Virus record (IMG/VR): IMGVR_UViG_3300044641_006339
Coordinates: 1-33,170 of that record
Source: a virus
Length of the DNA: 33,170 bases
Direction: 5' to 3' (one strand)
Position numbers and translations under genes: made by a program. The notes beneath the pieces were generated by a model. It worked only from the letters and a program-made list of their open reading frames with translations, was not told the DNA's origin and did no database searches. Position 1 is the stretch's first letter; every line of letters begins with the position of its first letter. Shown here in pieces: positions 21,970 to 28,491 of the stretch.

Positions 21970-23120
21970 GACTCCACCTCTCGGCGCTCGCGCACGTCCA
22001 CGCGCGTCCGTGTCGTCAGCCCGCCGGCCTGGCGCACGGCCTCGAGCGTCTGCGTGGACAGGGCCTTGAGCGTCACCTTCTCGCCGCGCGCCTTCGCGGC
22101 CTCGGCCACCATTCGGACGGCACGGTCCACGCTTTTCTTGCTCGCCTCAAGATCCACCGCAGCGTGCGCCACCTCCGGGCCGTACAGTTTCCCCAGGACG
22201 GCATGGACGACGGCGCCGTCCAGTTCGTCCCGGCTGGTTTCCGCCGGTGCCAGGACGAGCCCGTTACCCAGCGGGATAGGCGCCTCGAGCGCATAGGCGC
22301 GCAAACCCTCTTCCACCCTGTCGCACACCTCGCGCACGGCCTTGACGTGCAGCCATGCCGCGGCCGCCGTCTCCGGTGTCAGCGTGGCCGGGGCCTCCAC
22401 GCTGGCGCAGGCGAGGGCAGCCTTGGCGGGGCAGCTGCTGAACGCGGGGCAGTACCGGCACCACGGCCCCTCCACGATGGCGCCCGTCCCTGCCTCGGCG
22501 GTGCGGGCCAGCTCGCGCAGCTGCTCTCCCACCATGGCGAGCTCAAGCGCGTCCAGCGTGGCCCACTGCGTCCAGGTGGTGCCGTCCTCGCGGATGTGCA
22601 GATGGGCGACCTCGGCGCTTTCCGCGCCGTAGGCGAGGCAGGCGGCATAGGCCAAGAACCGCAGCTGGCCAGACTCAGCCGGCGGCGGCAGCCATCCGCG
22701 CCCCGTTTTGACGTCGGCCACGAAGACGGCCGAGCCGTCCGGTGACAGGGCCACCAGGTCGGCGGTCCCGTAGGCCTCGCCCTCCTGCATCGGGTAGCCA
22801 CGGGACAGGTTCCGCCCCACCTCCCGAGCGGCGCCGCTGGTGATGTTCCAGGCGAACGCCACCTCTGAGGCCCAGCTAGCGCCGTCACCCAGCGGCAAGG
22901 CCTCTAGGTCCAGGGCGGCGCAGATGCTGGCGGCGCGCTCGTCCGTGCAGGCCGAAAGCGCGGCGTCCCGACCCACGGCAGCCACCGTCTCGAGGAACGT
23001 GTGCACCTGCCGGCCCGTTTCCGCGTGAGGGCTGCTCTCGCGCTGCACTTGAGGCAGCGACATTGAGCCCGGACAACGAATTGCCCGCGTCAGCCCGCTC
23101 GCCGTAGGCAGTCGGCCCAT
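21966..23120 (-). CDS. Cas4/RecB-like PD-(D/E)XK nuclease with iron-sulfur cysteines
   Basis: The protein has 384 residues. 'RAIRCPGS' (Cys17) near the start and 'CRYCPAFSSC' (three Cys, about 235-244) match the four-cysteine Fe-S cluster of Cas4/AddB-type nucleases. Between them 'EGEAYGTADLVALSPDG' and 'VFVADVKTGRG' supply the D...DxK active site, followed by a 'QLRFLAYA' motif with the usual Gln and Tyr. The C-terminal ~120 residues are helical. Next to a RecT-type annealing protein, it is probably the 5'-3' exonuclease of a phage recombination pair, like lambda Exo or RecE. Its ATG overlaps the RecT stop (TAATG). Confidence 0.85.
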   Translation of the reverse strand: MGRLPTASGLTRAIRCPGSMSLPQVQRESSPHAETGRQVHTFLETVAAVGRDAALSACTDERAASICAALDLEALPLGDGASWASEVAFAWNITSGAAREVGRNLSRGYPMQEGEAYGTADLVALSPDGSAVFVADVKTGRGWLPPPAESGQLRFLAYAACLAYGAESAEVAHLHIREDGTTWTQWATLDALELAMVGEQLRELARTAEAGTGAIVEGPWCRYCPAFSSCPAKAALACASVEAPATLTPETAAAAWLHVKAVREVCDRVEEGLRAYALEAPIPLGNGLVLAPAETSRDELDGAVVHAVLGKLYGPEVAHAAVDLEASKKSVDRAVRMVAEAAKARGEKVTLKALSTQTLEAVRQAGGLTTRTRVDVRERREVES

Positions 23121-23986
23121 TACGCGGCCCTCCCAGCGAGTGCTCGCTTGCGAGCGGCGAAAGCAGCGCGGACCTCGGCGTCCCGGGCCACACCCAAAGC
23201 CGTCACGTGCGGCGCCAGGGCAACCAGCGCGGCGTCTGAGTCGGCCTCGCTGATGAGCACAAGGGCCTTTTCTTGAGGCGTCAGCGCTGGCGGCCCGTCA
23301 TGAGAGTCCGCCTTCTGAGGCTCCCATCCGAGGGACTGCGTCAGCCTCTCGCGCGCCTCGGCGGCGGGCGCCGGCACGACCTCGGCGTCTACGGTGCGCG
23401 GCGCTGGCGGCGCCTGCGTCTTAGGCGGCGGCGGGGCCACCGTCCGCGACTCCACCGCGGGCGGCGCTGCGACTGCCGACGCAGCCCCCACCTCGTCCGG
23501 CTCATAGACGCCTTGTAAAACGTCCGGGTAGACGGCCCGCGCAAGCGCGAGGCTGCAACGGGCGCGCAGCATGGCGGACGGGAATCGCTTCCAGTTGTCA
23601 GCCACCAGCCCGGCCTGCCGCGCCTGGTCGATGGTGAACGTCATCCGCGTGGGCTCGGGCTCTCCCTCGCGAAGCGTCTCGTAGGTGGCGGCCTTGTCGT
23701 CTGAGGACACCAGGCGGAAGTGCCGACAGGCGCTGTTGCGCTTCACCAGCCCCACGGCGAGGTCCGCGGACATAACAGCCCGCCCCTTGACCACGTGCAG
23801 GCCCCTGACGGACTGCATGGGGCTCAGGCCCAGCTCGTGCCCGGTGATGAGCGTAATCAGCACGTCCGCCGGCTTTCCCCTCAACCCGTCCGGCAGCAGC
23901 GCGGACTGCGCCAGCCGCGCCGCGAGCTGCTCGGCCTCGGCCATCGTCGTCGGCAGGTACGGGTCAACCTTCACAATGCCGTTCAT
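23120..23986 (-). CDS. recT: RecT-type single-strand annealing protein
   Basis: The protein has 288 residues. Residues about 1-165 match the widespread phage RecT-like family: 'KPADVLITLITGHELGLSPMQSVRGLHVVKGRAVMSADLAVGLV', 'MTFTIDQARQAGLV', then 'NWKRFPSAMLRARCSLALARAVYPDVLQGVYEPDEVG' in pattern. A Pro/Ala-rich linker and a helical C-terminal domain follow. It anneals complementary single strands made by the adjacent nuclease. The start at 23986 is chosen because GGGAGG lies 5 nt upstream and the ATG overlaps the previous stop (ATGA). The much longer frame from 24205 is a shadow of the upstream gene. Confidence 0.88.
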   Translation of the reverse strand: MNGIVKVDPYLPTTMAEAEQLAARLAQSALLPDGLRGKPADVLITLITGHELGLSPMQSVRGLHVVKGRAVMSADLAVGLVKRNSACRHFRLVSSDDKAATYETLREGEPEPTRMTFTIDQARQAGLVADNWKRFPSAMLRARCSLALARAVYPDVLQGVYEPDEVGAASAVAAPPAVESRTVAPPPPKTQAPPAPRTVDAEVVPAPAAEARERLTQSLGWEPQKADSHDGPPALTPQEKALVLISEADSDAALVALAPHVTALGVARDAEVRAAFAARKRALAGRAA

Positions 23987-24234
23987 GCGACCTCCCTGGT
24001 GCGGACTGCGGACTCCGGCACCAGCCGGTCGCCCACAACGAACACGCGCTGACCGACGAACGGCGCCACCTCGGCATCCACCAGCGCGTCCCATCGCTCC
24101 TGAGACACGCCCTCGGGCGCCTCGGGCCAGAACTGCCCAGGCGCGCGAGCACGGGGCGCGCCGCCCCACGACGCCACGCGCATTAGGTGGCGAACCGCGA
24201 ACCAATGTGCCGCCTCTGCTTCCCTAGTCCTCAT
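23983..24234 (-). CDS. Hypothetical first gene of leftward operon
   Basis: The protein has 83 residues and no recognised family. An N-terminal helix 'EAEAAHWFAVRHLMRVASW' is followed by a Pro-rich loop, 'SQERWDALVDAEVAPFVGQRVFVVGDRLVP' and a short basic tail. The ATG at 24234 is supported by GGGAG about 6 nt upstream and by the promoter placed just before it. As the first early leftward gene it could counter host recombination or regulate, like lambda Gam or N, but nothing in the sequence proves that. Confidence 0.6.
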   Translation of the reverse strand: MRTREAEAAHWFAVRHLMRVASWGGAPRARAPGQFWPEAPEGVSQERWDALVDAEVAPFVGQRVFVVGDRLVPESAVRTREVA

Positions 24235-24276
24235 GTCGTCTCCCTGTGAGCAGCCTGCCTGCCGGCTGCGTGCGTC

Positions 24277-24305
24277 ATGTTTTACGTTTCGTTGTACGCT
24301 GTCAA
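24277..24305 (-). promoter_or_regulatory. Leftward early promoter (PL)
   Basis: On the minus strand a perfect -35 TTGACA (24300-24305) is spaced exactly 17 bp from AAACAT (24277-24282), a weak -10. It points at the first gene of the leftward operon, whose ATG is about 43 nt further. The spacer contains CGTACAACG, a half-site also found twice just upstream, so repression at this promoter is likely. Confidence 0.65.
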
Positions 24306-24331
24306 GTTTCTCGCACAACGCGACGCACAAC
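24290..24331. promoter_or_regulatory. Candidate operator cluster (CGYACAAC sites)
   Basis: CGTTGTACG (24290-24298) is the inverted form of CGCACAACG (24312-24320). A second direct copy CGCACAAC lies at 24324-24331, 12 bp after the first. The inverted copy lies inside the PL spacer. Their arrangement between divergent genes is what a lysogeny repressor operator would look like. The binding protein is unknown; the nearest candidate is encoded at 24418-24735. Confidence 0.5.
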
Positions 24332-24364
24332 ACACATCGCACAGAGGGCTGACATTCTACGGAC

Positions 24365-24382
24365 ACTGACGTTCCGTTCAGT
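24365..24382. promoter_or_regulatory. Imperfect palindrome upstream of the putative regulator gene
   Basis: The arms ACTGACG and CGTTCAGT are inverted with one bulged base. The site lies 36 nt before the ATG at 24418, where autoregulation could occur. It is different in sequence from the CGYACAAC cluster. Confidence 0.35.
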
Positions 24383-24417
24383 GGTTCAGGACCGTTGCTG
24401 GGTGTATCGGTGGGCCT

Positions 24418-24735
24418 ATGCCCGAAGACAGCTACTGGAAGGCGCCGCCACGCAAACGGGTATTGCTCACCACACGGCAACCCGAGGACGTGCGAGCCGG
24501 TCTGGAGACGGTGAAGGAGCTGTGGCGGCTGCGCGCGGAGCTGGATGGCGACGACGTAGACGCCATCGACCTGACCTACGTGGTCGAGCGCCTGCTGCGC
24601 GTGGGCATTGATGGCGCGTGGGGCCAGGCGCTACATGCGGCCGGTCTCGAGCGCATACCTAGCACGCCCGAGGAGTGGCAACAGCTCCGCAAGGGACTGA
24701 GCGCTAAGGCCAAGCGTCGCCCCACGCACAAGTAA
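24418..24735 (+). CDS. Putative early regulator, unknown family
   Basis: The protein has 105 residues. The N-terminus is basic (WKAPPRKRVLL), the middle is helical, and 'DAIDLTYVVERLLRVGIDGAWG' (about 49-70) has the look of a ribbon-helix-helix or similar helical dimer. The C-terminus is Lys/Arg-rich. I do not recognise the family. It is encoded divergently from the leftward operon and flanked upstream by repeated operator-like sites, the usual place for a phage repressor or antirepressor. No CI-like protease domain or other classical repressor is encoded in this window. The ribosome-binding site is weak (GGTGGG). Confidence 0.55.
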   Translation: MPEDSYWKAPPRKRVLLTTRQPEDVRAGLETVKELWRLRAELDGDDVDAIDLTYVVERLLRVGIDGAWGQALHAAGLERIPSTPEEWQQLRKGLSAKAKRRPTHK

Positions 24736-24761
24736 AAGCACGGCCCAATGGACAGCCGTGC
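24733..24761 (-). terminator. Hairpin that terminates minus-strand transcripts
   Basis: GCACGGC (24738-24744) and GCCGTGC (24755-24761) pair perfectly around a 10-nt loop. On the minus strand the stem is followed by TTTTAC. It would stop integrase transcripts that run past the integrase end and across the excisionase-like gene, before they reach the regulator gene. On the plus strand it lacks a T-run. Confidence 0.6.
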
Positions 24762-24771
24762 GCGCCGCGCA

Positions 24772-24820
24772 CTGTCTGACAGGCGACTCCGCGCTAGCTC
24801 AGAGCTACCCCCCCCCCCCC
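24772..24820. promoter_or_regulatory. Palindromes and a 13-C run before the excisionase-like gene
   Basis: Two odd-centred palindromes, CTGTC-T-GACAG (24772-24782) and TAGCTC-A-GAGCTA (24795-24807), are followed at once by thirteen C residues (24808-24820). Nothing else occupies the 139-nt gap except a terminator hairpin at its left end and the ribosome-binding site at its right. The palindromes may be operators; the C-run is a likely slippage site. Confidence 0.5.
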
Positions 24821-24874
24821 GGCAAGACGTATGCCACGCATGCGCGTCAGGGGTGCGCGATAGAAGGAGCCTGC

Positions 24875-25231
24875 ATGGACGGCGTGACGGGGGCATTGCA
24901 GAGGCTGATGGAGGCGGTGGAGCGGCTCGAGCGCATGCACGCGCGGCCGGGACTGCCTGCAGTGCTGACGGTGTTAGCGGCGGCCGAGCAGTTGTCCGTG
25001 TCGGAGCGGACGATGCGGTCCCTCCTGGACTCCGGCGAGGTGGAGTCCGTCCGCATCGGCGGGCGGCGCATGGTGCCGCGCACCGAGATTGAACGCCTGG
25101 CGCAGCCGGTGTCGCTGGAGTCGGCGCGTAAAGAGCGTTCGGCGCGGCGCGTGCCCCGCGGGCGCGGGCTGGACGTCTCGAGCGAGCTGGAGGAGCTGGC
25201 CGCCGTCAAGCGCAGCCGAGCGCGCGGCTAA
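24875..25231 (+). CDS. Excisionase-like helix-turn-helix protein
   Basis: The protein has 118 residues. Residues about 28-75 match the excisionase/MerR-type HTH_17 domain: 'TVLAAAEQLSVSERTMRSLLDSGEVESVRIGGRRMVPRTEIERL' in pattern, with the typical 'G.rRmvp' wing. The tail is basic. The start ATG at 24875 has an ideal AAGGAG 6 nt upstream. A longer frame from 24758 would read through the C-run as prolines and is less likely. It ends head-to-head with the integrase gene, the two stop codons overlapping. It may be the directionality factor for the integrase or a regulator. Confidence 0.75.
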   Translation: MDGVTGALQRLMEAVERLERMHARPGLPAVLTVLAAAEQLSVSERTMRSLLDSGEVESVRIGGRRMVPRTEIERLAQPVSLESARKERSARRVPRGRGLDVSSELEELAAVKRSRARG

Positions 25232-26331
25232 GTCTTCTTGCCCTCCACCACGCGCAGCACGGGGACGGCCTTTTTCGGCAGCGCAATTTGCGCGTAGTGC
25301 CGGCGCGTAGTGTCCACGTTGAGGTGCCCCACGAAGACGCTGGCATGTTCGAGGTCCGCGCCGGCCTCGAGCGCGTTGGACACGACGGAGTGGCGTAGGT
25401 GCCAGTTTAAGAACCTCTCCACGCCGGCCAGCTCGCAGGCCTTAGTGGTGTGGCGGTTGAGCGTGAGCTGGTTCGGAATGCGCCCGCGCGCCTGGATGCG
25501 TTTGGCTGCCGCTAGGTGTTCCTCGTAGAGAATGGGCGTGTTCGTGTCGCCGCCGACCTTGTGCTTCACCCGAAGCACTGCGAGCAGCGGCACCCGCTCG
25601 GCGCCGCCTTCGGTCATCAGCAGGATGGTTTTTCCCGGCGTCTCGTAGATGCGGCCGGACTTGGCGAAACGCTCCACCTCGCTGCCGTGCCAGCCCGTGC
25701 CCAGGCGCAGGACCATGACGTCCCGGCTCTCCACTGGCAGGTGCGGGAGAATGGCGCGGATGCGCTCGGGTTCCACCGCTACCTGCTTCCAGTCCTTCGT
25801 GGCTCGACGGGGCGGAGCCTTGAGGTCGAGCGTAATGTCCTCGGACCGGGTGATGAGGTACTTCACCGTTCGCAGCCATGCAGCGAAGGAGCGCAGGGCC
25901 TGTATCCTCATCATCAGGTCCCGTTTACCGTCCAGGTGCGCGGCGACCTCGGACAACGGCACCTGCCGGATGTCCCGCCCGCGGTAGAAGACGAGCCACT
26001 CCCGCAGCCGCGTGAAGTGCTTGTCCGCATGCTCGGCCGAGGCAGGGTTGTAGGGCCGCTGAACCATCCAATCCGTGTAGTCGGTGACGAGCGCAGCGGT
26101 AATGGTGACGACGCTCCGCGGCTTGGTGGCCGCCGTCTTTCTCATGGGGCGGTAGTTGGCCGGGTCCGCCTCAAACAGCGCCAGGGCCTCGAGGGCCGCC
26201 CTCTCGGTCCGGCATTTAGTGCTGACGTGGTAGCGCACGCCGTCCAGGTGCCGCTCGATGACGTAGGTCGGCCCCTTCTTTCCCGTGCGGACGTATCCGC
26301 CAAGCCACTTTTTCGTCTTCAAAGTTGACAA
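25228..26331 (-). CDS. int: Tyrosine recombinase (phage integrase) with atypical active site
   Basis: The protein has up to 367 residues. An N-terminal arm-binding part (KKWLGGYVRTGKKGPTYVIERHLDGVRYHVST) is followed by a SAM-like core-binding domain (about 75-165) and a C-terminal catalytic domain. Preserved: Arg313 in HLRHS, His336 in VFVGHLNVDTT, and Tyr346 in RRHYA. Not preserved by eye: the first catalytic Arg (TGWHGSE, His215), the hairpin Lys (TEGGAERVPL) and the His three before Arg313 (Trp310). The first start is TTG at 26331, directly after GGGAGG. An in-frame TTG at 26322 has better spacing and may be the true start. attP is probably nearby but not identified. Confidence 0.88.
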   Translation of the reverse strand: MSTLKTKKWLGGYVRTGKKGPTYVIERHLDGVRYHVSTKCRTERAALEALALFEADPANYRPMRKTAATKPRSVVTITAALVTDYTDWMVQRPYNPASAEHADKHFTRLREWLVFYRGRDIRQVPLSEVAAHLDGKRDLMMRIQALRSFAAWLRTVKYLITRSEDITLDLKAPPRRATKDWKQVAVEPERIRAILPHLPVESRDVMVLRLGTGWHGSEVERFAKSGRIYETPGKTILLMTEGGAERVPLLAVLRVKHKVGGDTNTPILYEEHLAAAKRIQARGRIPNQLTLNRHTTKACELAGVERFLNWHLRHSVVSNALEAGADLEHASVFVGHLNVDTTRRHYAQIALPKKAVPVLRVVEGKKT

Positions 26332-26354
26332 CCTCCCGACAGTTACACGAAAAT
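26325..26354 (+). promoter_or_regulatory. Rightward early promoter (PR) overlapping the integrase start
   Basis: TTGACA (26325-26330) is spaced 18 bp from GAAAAT (26349-26354), matching 6/6 and 4/6 of the consensus boxes. The start of transcription would fall about 26361, a few bases before the ATG at 26367. The -35 lies within the palindrome GTTGACAAC, which also overlaps the integrase start codon, so the two divergent units may be controlled together. Confidence 0.55.
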
Positions 26355-26366
26355 GCGAGTCATCCT

Positions 26367-26936
26367 ATGGACCTTCACTCTACTGAAGGGCTTCGGGAAA
26401 GAGGCTGCAGTGAGTCCTCCTTCCGAGCCCTTAGCTGTGAGCTGCCGACTGACGGGCTGCAGATTCCTGCAGGTTCCGGCAACCTGCTCCCCCAACAACT
26501 CCACGAAACGAACGCCTCCCGAAATCGGGCGGAGGACCGTTCCGGCCTGAGCAGTGCCGCCCTTGTGGCCGTCGACCTGCCGACCAAGCGTCGGGAGGCC
26601 CTGCGCTGGGTGGTGCTGTATCCCGGCCGCAGCGCGCGGGAGCTCGAGCGCGCGTCCGGCCTGCGGAAAATCAACGCCCGCCTCAGTGAGCTCGAGGCCC
26701 AGGGCGTGGTTGAGGGCCGCGGCTACACCACTTGCAGCGTCACCGGACACACGGCGACGGCGTGGAGGCCCACGGGACTGCCGCCGCGCCCTCTGGTGCG
26801 AAGGCCCACCACGCTGCAGCGGCTGCGAGCCTCAGAGAATGAGGTGCAACAGCTACGTGGCGAGGTGGAGCGGTTGCGGGCTGCCCTGGCGTCCGCGCAG
26901 CGCGGTCAGCCTGGGCTTTTCGAGGTGGAGCGGTGA
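26367..26936 (+). CDS. Winged-helix protein with C-terminal coiled coil
   Basis: The protein has 189 residues. Residues about 1-65 are Ser/Asn-rich and poorly ordered. About 72-130 form a winged helix: 'KRREALRWVVLYPGRSARELERASGLRKINARLSELEAQGVVEGRGYT' in pattern, with a wing that ends 'TATAWRPTG'. The end is a leucine-zipper-like coiled coil (LRASENEVQQLRGEVERLRAALASA). It may be a Cro-like early regulator or a replication accessory. The ATG at 26367 is preferred over the TTG at 26325, which forms the promoter -35. It is the first gene of the long rightward operon. Confidence 0.65.
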   Translation: MDLHSTEGLRERGCSESSFRALSCELPTDGLQIPAGSGNLLPQQLHETNASRNRAEDRSGLSSAALVAVDLPTKRREALRWVVLYPGRSARELERASGLRKINARLSELEAQGVVEGRGYTTCSVTGHTATAWRPTGLPPRPLVRRPTTLQRLRASENEVQQLRGEVERLRAALASAQRGQPGLFEVER

Positions 26937-27166
26937 GCCCGCCAGTGGCCGAGGTTCAGGGCCTTAACTGGACCGGGCTGGCCGTGGTTGCGCTCGAGGT
27001 GGTCGCGATTCTGGTCACCCTGTGGCTAGACGCGCGCCGCCGCCGCATGCCTCCGCGCGTTTACTGGCACGGGCGGCATGGGCTGGCGGACTGCGTGGAG
27101 CACTCCGCGTCCCGCGTGACGCTGCTCGAGATGCCGGACGGTTCCACGCTGGAGGTCCGGCGGTGA
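26933..27166 (+). CDS. Small membrane protein
   Basis: The protein has 77 residues. One membrane segment lies at about residues 12-32 (WTGLAVVALEVVAILVTLWL), followed by a basic stop-transfer patch DARRRR and a small beta-rich soluble part ending 'SRVTLLEMPDGSTLEVRR'. That tail resembles short barrel-like domains. Function is unknown. The GTG start overlaps the previous stop (GTGA), and the next gene overlaps its own stop in the same way. Confidence 0.65.
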   Translation: MSPPVAEVQGLNWTGLAVVALEVVAILVTLWLDARRRRMPPRVYWHGRHGLADCVEHSASRVTLLEMPDGSTLEVRR

Positions 27167-27378
27167 CGGTCCTCGGCCCCTACTACGGCCAGCACGCGCG
27201 CCGGAGCGAGCTGGACTCCGATGCGGACATCGAGATGGACGCCTTGCAGGCCTGCGCGGACCGCCGGCTGCGGCTGCTGCGGGAGGTATTCGACTACCTC
27301 TCCCCGTGCAGTGCGCCTGAGTGCGACTGCGTCGGCCGGCGCGTGCTCGCGGAACTAGAGGCGTCTCATGGGCACTGA
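27163..27378 (+). CDS. Hypothetical protein with Cys cluster
   Basis: The protein has 71 residues. The first half is acidic and helical (SELDSDADIEMDALQACADRRLRLLREVFDYL). It then has 'SPCSAPECDCVGRRV', three closely spaced Cys that could bind a metal together with Cys36 or a His near the end. No family was recognised. The GTG at 27163 is chosen by 4-nt coupling to the upstream stop; a longer frame from 27022 overlaps the previous gene. It overlaps the next gene by 11 nt. Confidence 0.6.
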   Translation: MTVLGPYYGQHARRSELDSDADIEMDALQACADRRLRLLREVFDYLSPCSAPECDCVGRRVLAELEASHGH

Positions 27379-27583
27379 GACCGCAGCGGGCACGCTCGCC
27401 TCGCACCTGCCCGGCGACTACCAGGAGAACATTGCCGCTGTGGTGCGGCTTCGCGGCGAGCGAGTCCTGAAGCTGCGCGCGGCAGGCCTGAACGCCCGCG
27501 CCATCCACGAGGCTACCGGCTGGACGTACCGACAGCAGAGGTGGGCGGTGAAGGCCATCCAACTTGAGAAGGGAGGGCGGTAG
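27368..27583 (+). CDS. Small helix-turn-helix protein before the replication gene
   Basis: The protein has 71 residues. Residues about 30-66 look like a Sigma-70 region-4 or resolvase-like HTH ('ERVLKLRAAGLNARAIHEATGWTYRQQRWAVKAIQLEKG' in pattern). The N-terminus is a short extension. It may regulate the operon or act with the replication protein encoded directly downstream. It starts with ATG inside the previous gene and ends 2 nt before the next ATG; its last codons supply that gene's GGGAGG ribosome-binding site. Confidence 0.6.
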   Translation: MGTETAAGTLASHLPGDYQENIAAVVRLRGERVLKLRAAGLNARAIHEATGWTYRQQRWAVKAIQLEKGGR

Positions 27584-27585
27584 CC

Positions 27586-28491
27586 ATGCCCTACGTGCAG
27601 GTGGAGCTGGACGCGCTGAAGGTGTGTCCGGACGTGGCCCGCGTCACCGGCCTGTCTGACCTCGTGGTGACGGGCGGGCTGGTCCGCATGTGGGCCTACT
27701 GCTGGGAGGCCAAGACGGAAACGCTGCGCCCCCTGCAGCTCGCGGCCCTCTTCGGCTGCCGGGATGCCGCCATGCTGGCCGAATCGCTGGAGGCCTTCGG
27801 CTTCCTCGAGGCCATGGACGGCGGCTACCGGGTGAAGGGCGCCCAGCGCTACCTGCGCCTGGACGACGGACGGTCCAAGGGAGGCAAGGCAGCGGCAGGA
27901 AACCTCATCCCCGGCGCCCGCCAGAAGGCCAGGAAGCAGGCCGCGGAGTTCTCGGCTGCAGCCGAGAGCCAGCCGAGAGCCAGCCGAGAAGCAGCCGAGA
28001 GAAGTTCTCGGCTGTCCTCGGCTCTTACACCGAACACCGAGCACCAAACACCGAAACTACCTAAACCCCCTACCCCCAAAGCGCAGACTCCACACAGCAC
28101 GCCACTCGTGGAGCGCGTGGTGGAGGTTTTCGAGGCTGAGAGGGGGGCTAAGTACTCGCCAACCTTCGCCGACGAGCACGCAGGGCGCGCCCTCCTGGGC
28201 AAAGCGAGCGAAGACGAGGTGCTGCGCCGCTGGGCCATAGGGCTGCGGGCTCGGTACCCGGCCTGCAACGGCCTGCCGGACCTCCTGCGGAACTGGAACG
28301 CCTACGCCACGGAGGCCGCAAACGGCCCGCCAAGCGGCGCGAAGGCCGTGTCGCTGGTGCGGACCTTTGGTGCCGAGAAATGCGCTCAGGAGGGCTGCGA
28401 GAGGCCTTATGGGCGAGATTCCTACGGCGTCCCCATGTGCGAGGAGCACGCGGCGGAATCTGACCGGCACTGGCGGGGTGTGGCTCAGTGA
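27586..28491 (+). CDS. Replication initiator/organiser-like protein (lambda O/DnaD-like)
   Basis: The protein has 301 residues. The N-terminal ~90 residues form a winged-helix like phage replisome organisers ('VTGGLVRMWAYCWEAKTETLRPLQLAALFGCRDAAMLAESLEAFGFLEAMDGGY' in pattern). Residues about 95-170 are a low-complexity linker rich in Ala, Ser, Arg and then Pro/Thr. About 170-250 are a helical domain (VERVVEVFEAERG...LLRNWNAY). The end has a possible zinc site, 'CAQEGCERPYG' with 'PMCEEHA'. The linker DNA holds an iteron cluster like the lambda origin inside gene O. No helicase gene is seen, so it probably loads the host DnaB. GGGAGG precedes the ATG. Confidence 0.75.
   Translation: MPYVQVELDALKVCPDVARVTGLSDLVVTGGLVRMWAYCWEAKTETLRPLQLAALFGCRDAAMLAESLEAFGFLEAMDGGYRVKGAQRYLRLDDGRSKGGKAAAGNLIPGARQKARKQAAEFSAAAESQPRASREAAERSSRLSSALTPNTEHQTPKLPKPPTPKAQTPHSTPLVERVVEVFEAERGAKYSPTFADEHAGRALLGKASEDEVLRRWAIGLRARYPACNGLPDLLRNWNAYATEAANGPPSGAKAVSLVRTFGAEKCAQEGCERPYGRDSYGVPMCEEHAAESDRHWRGVAQ
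27950..28024. repeat. Iteron cluster, candidate replication origin
   Basis: CAGCCGAGA occurs four times, at 27959, 27970, 27981 and 27992, with an exact 11-bp period. Inverted copies TCTCGGCTG lie at 27950-27958 and 28006-28014, and a partial one at about 28016-28024. The first inverted and direct copies form an 18-bp perfect palindrome (27950-27967). The array lies within the linker-coding part of the replication gene and is followed by a less GC-rich A/C tract, as in lambda ori. Confidence 0.75.
28025..28095. other. A/C-rich tract next to the iterons, candidate unwinding region
   Basis: The strand composition changes to almost only A and C (ACACCGAACACC, CCAAACACCGAAACTACC and so on) with the highest A content in this gene. 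A strand-biased, easier-melting stretch directly beside iterons is the usual layout of phage origins. It encodes the Thr/Pro/Lys-rich linker. Melting ability is inferred, not measured. Confidence 0.45.

Noticed and set aside
21056-22069. 337-codon plus-strand frame opposite the murein hydrolase
   Set aside because: The minus strand shows SLT-like motifs and 4-nt couplings; the plus frame is Arg/Ala-rich with no motif.
23987-24205. Longer start for the RecT gene
   Set aside because: The extra N-terminus overlaps the upstream gene in another frame and is low-complexity Arg/Gly; GGGAGG and ATGA overlap favour 23986.
27950-28024. Iteron array as a transcription terminator
   Set aside because: Hairpins are possible but lie inside an open gene and are not followed by a T-run; regular spacing fits protein binding better.
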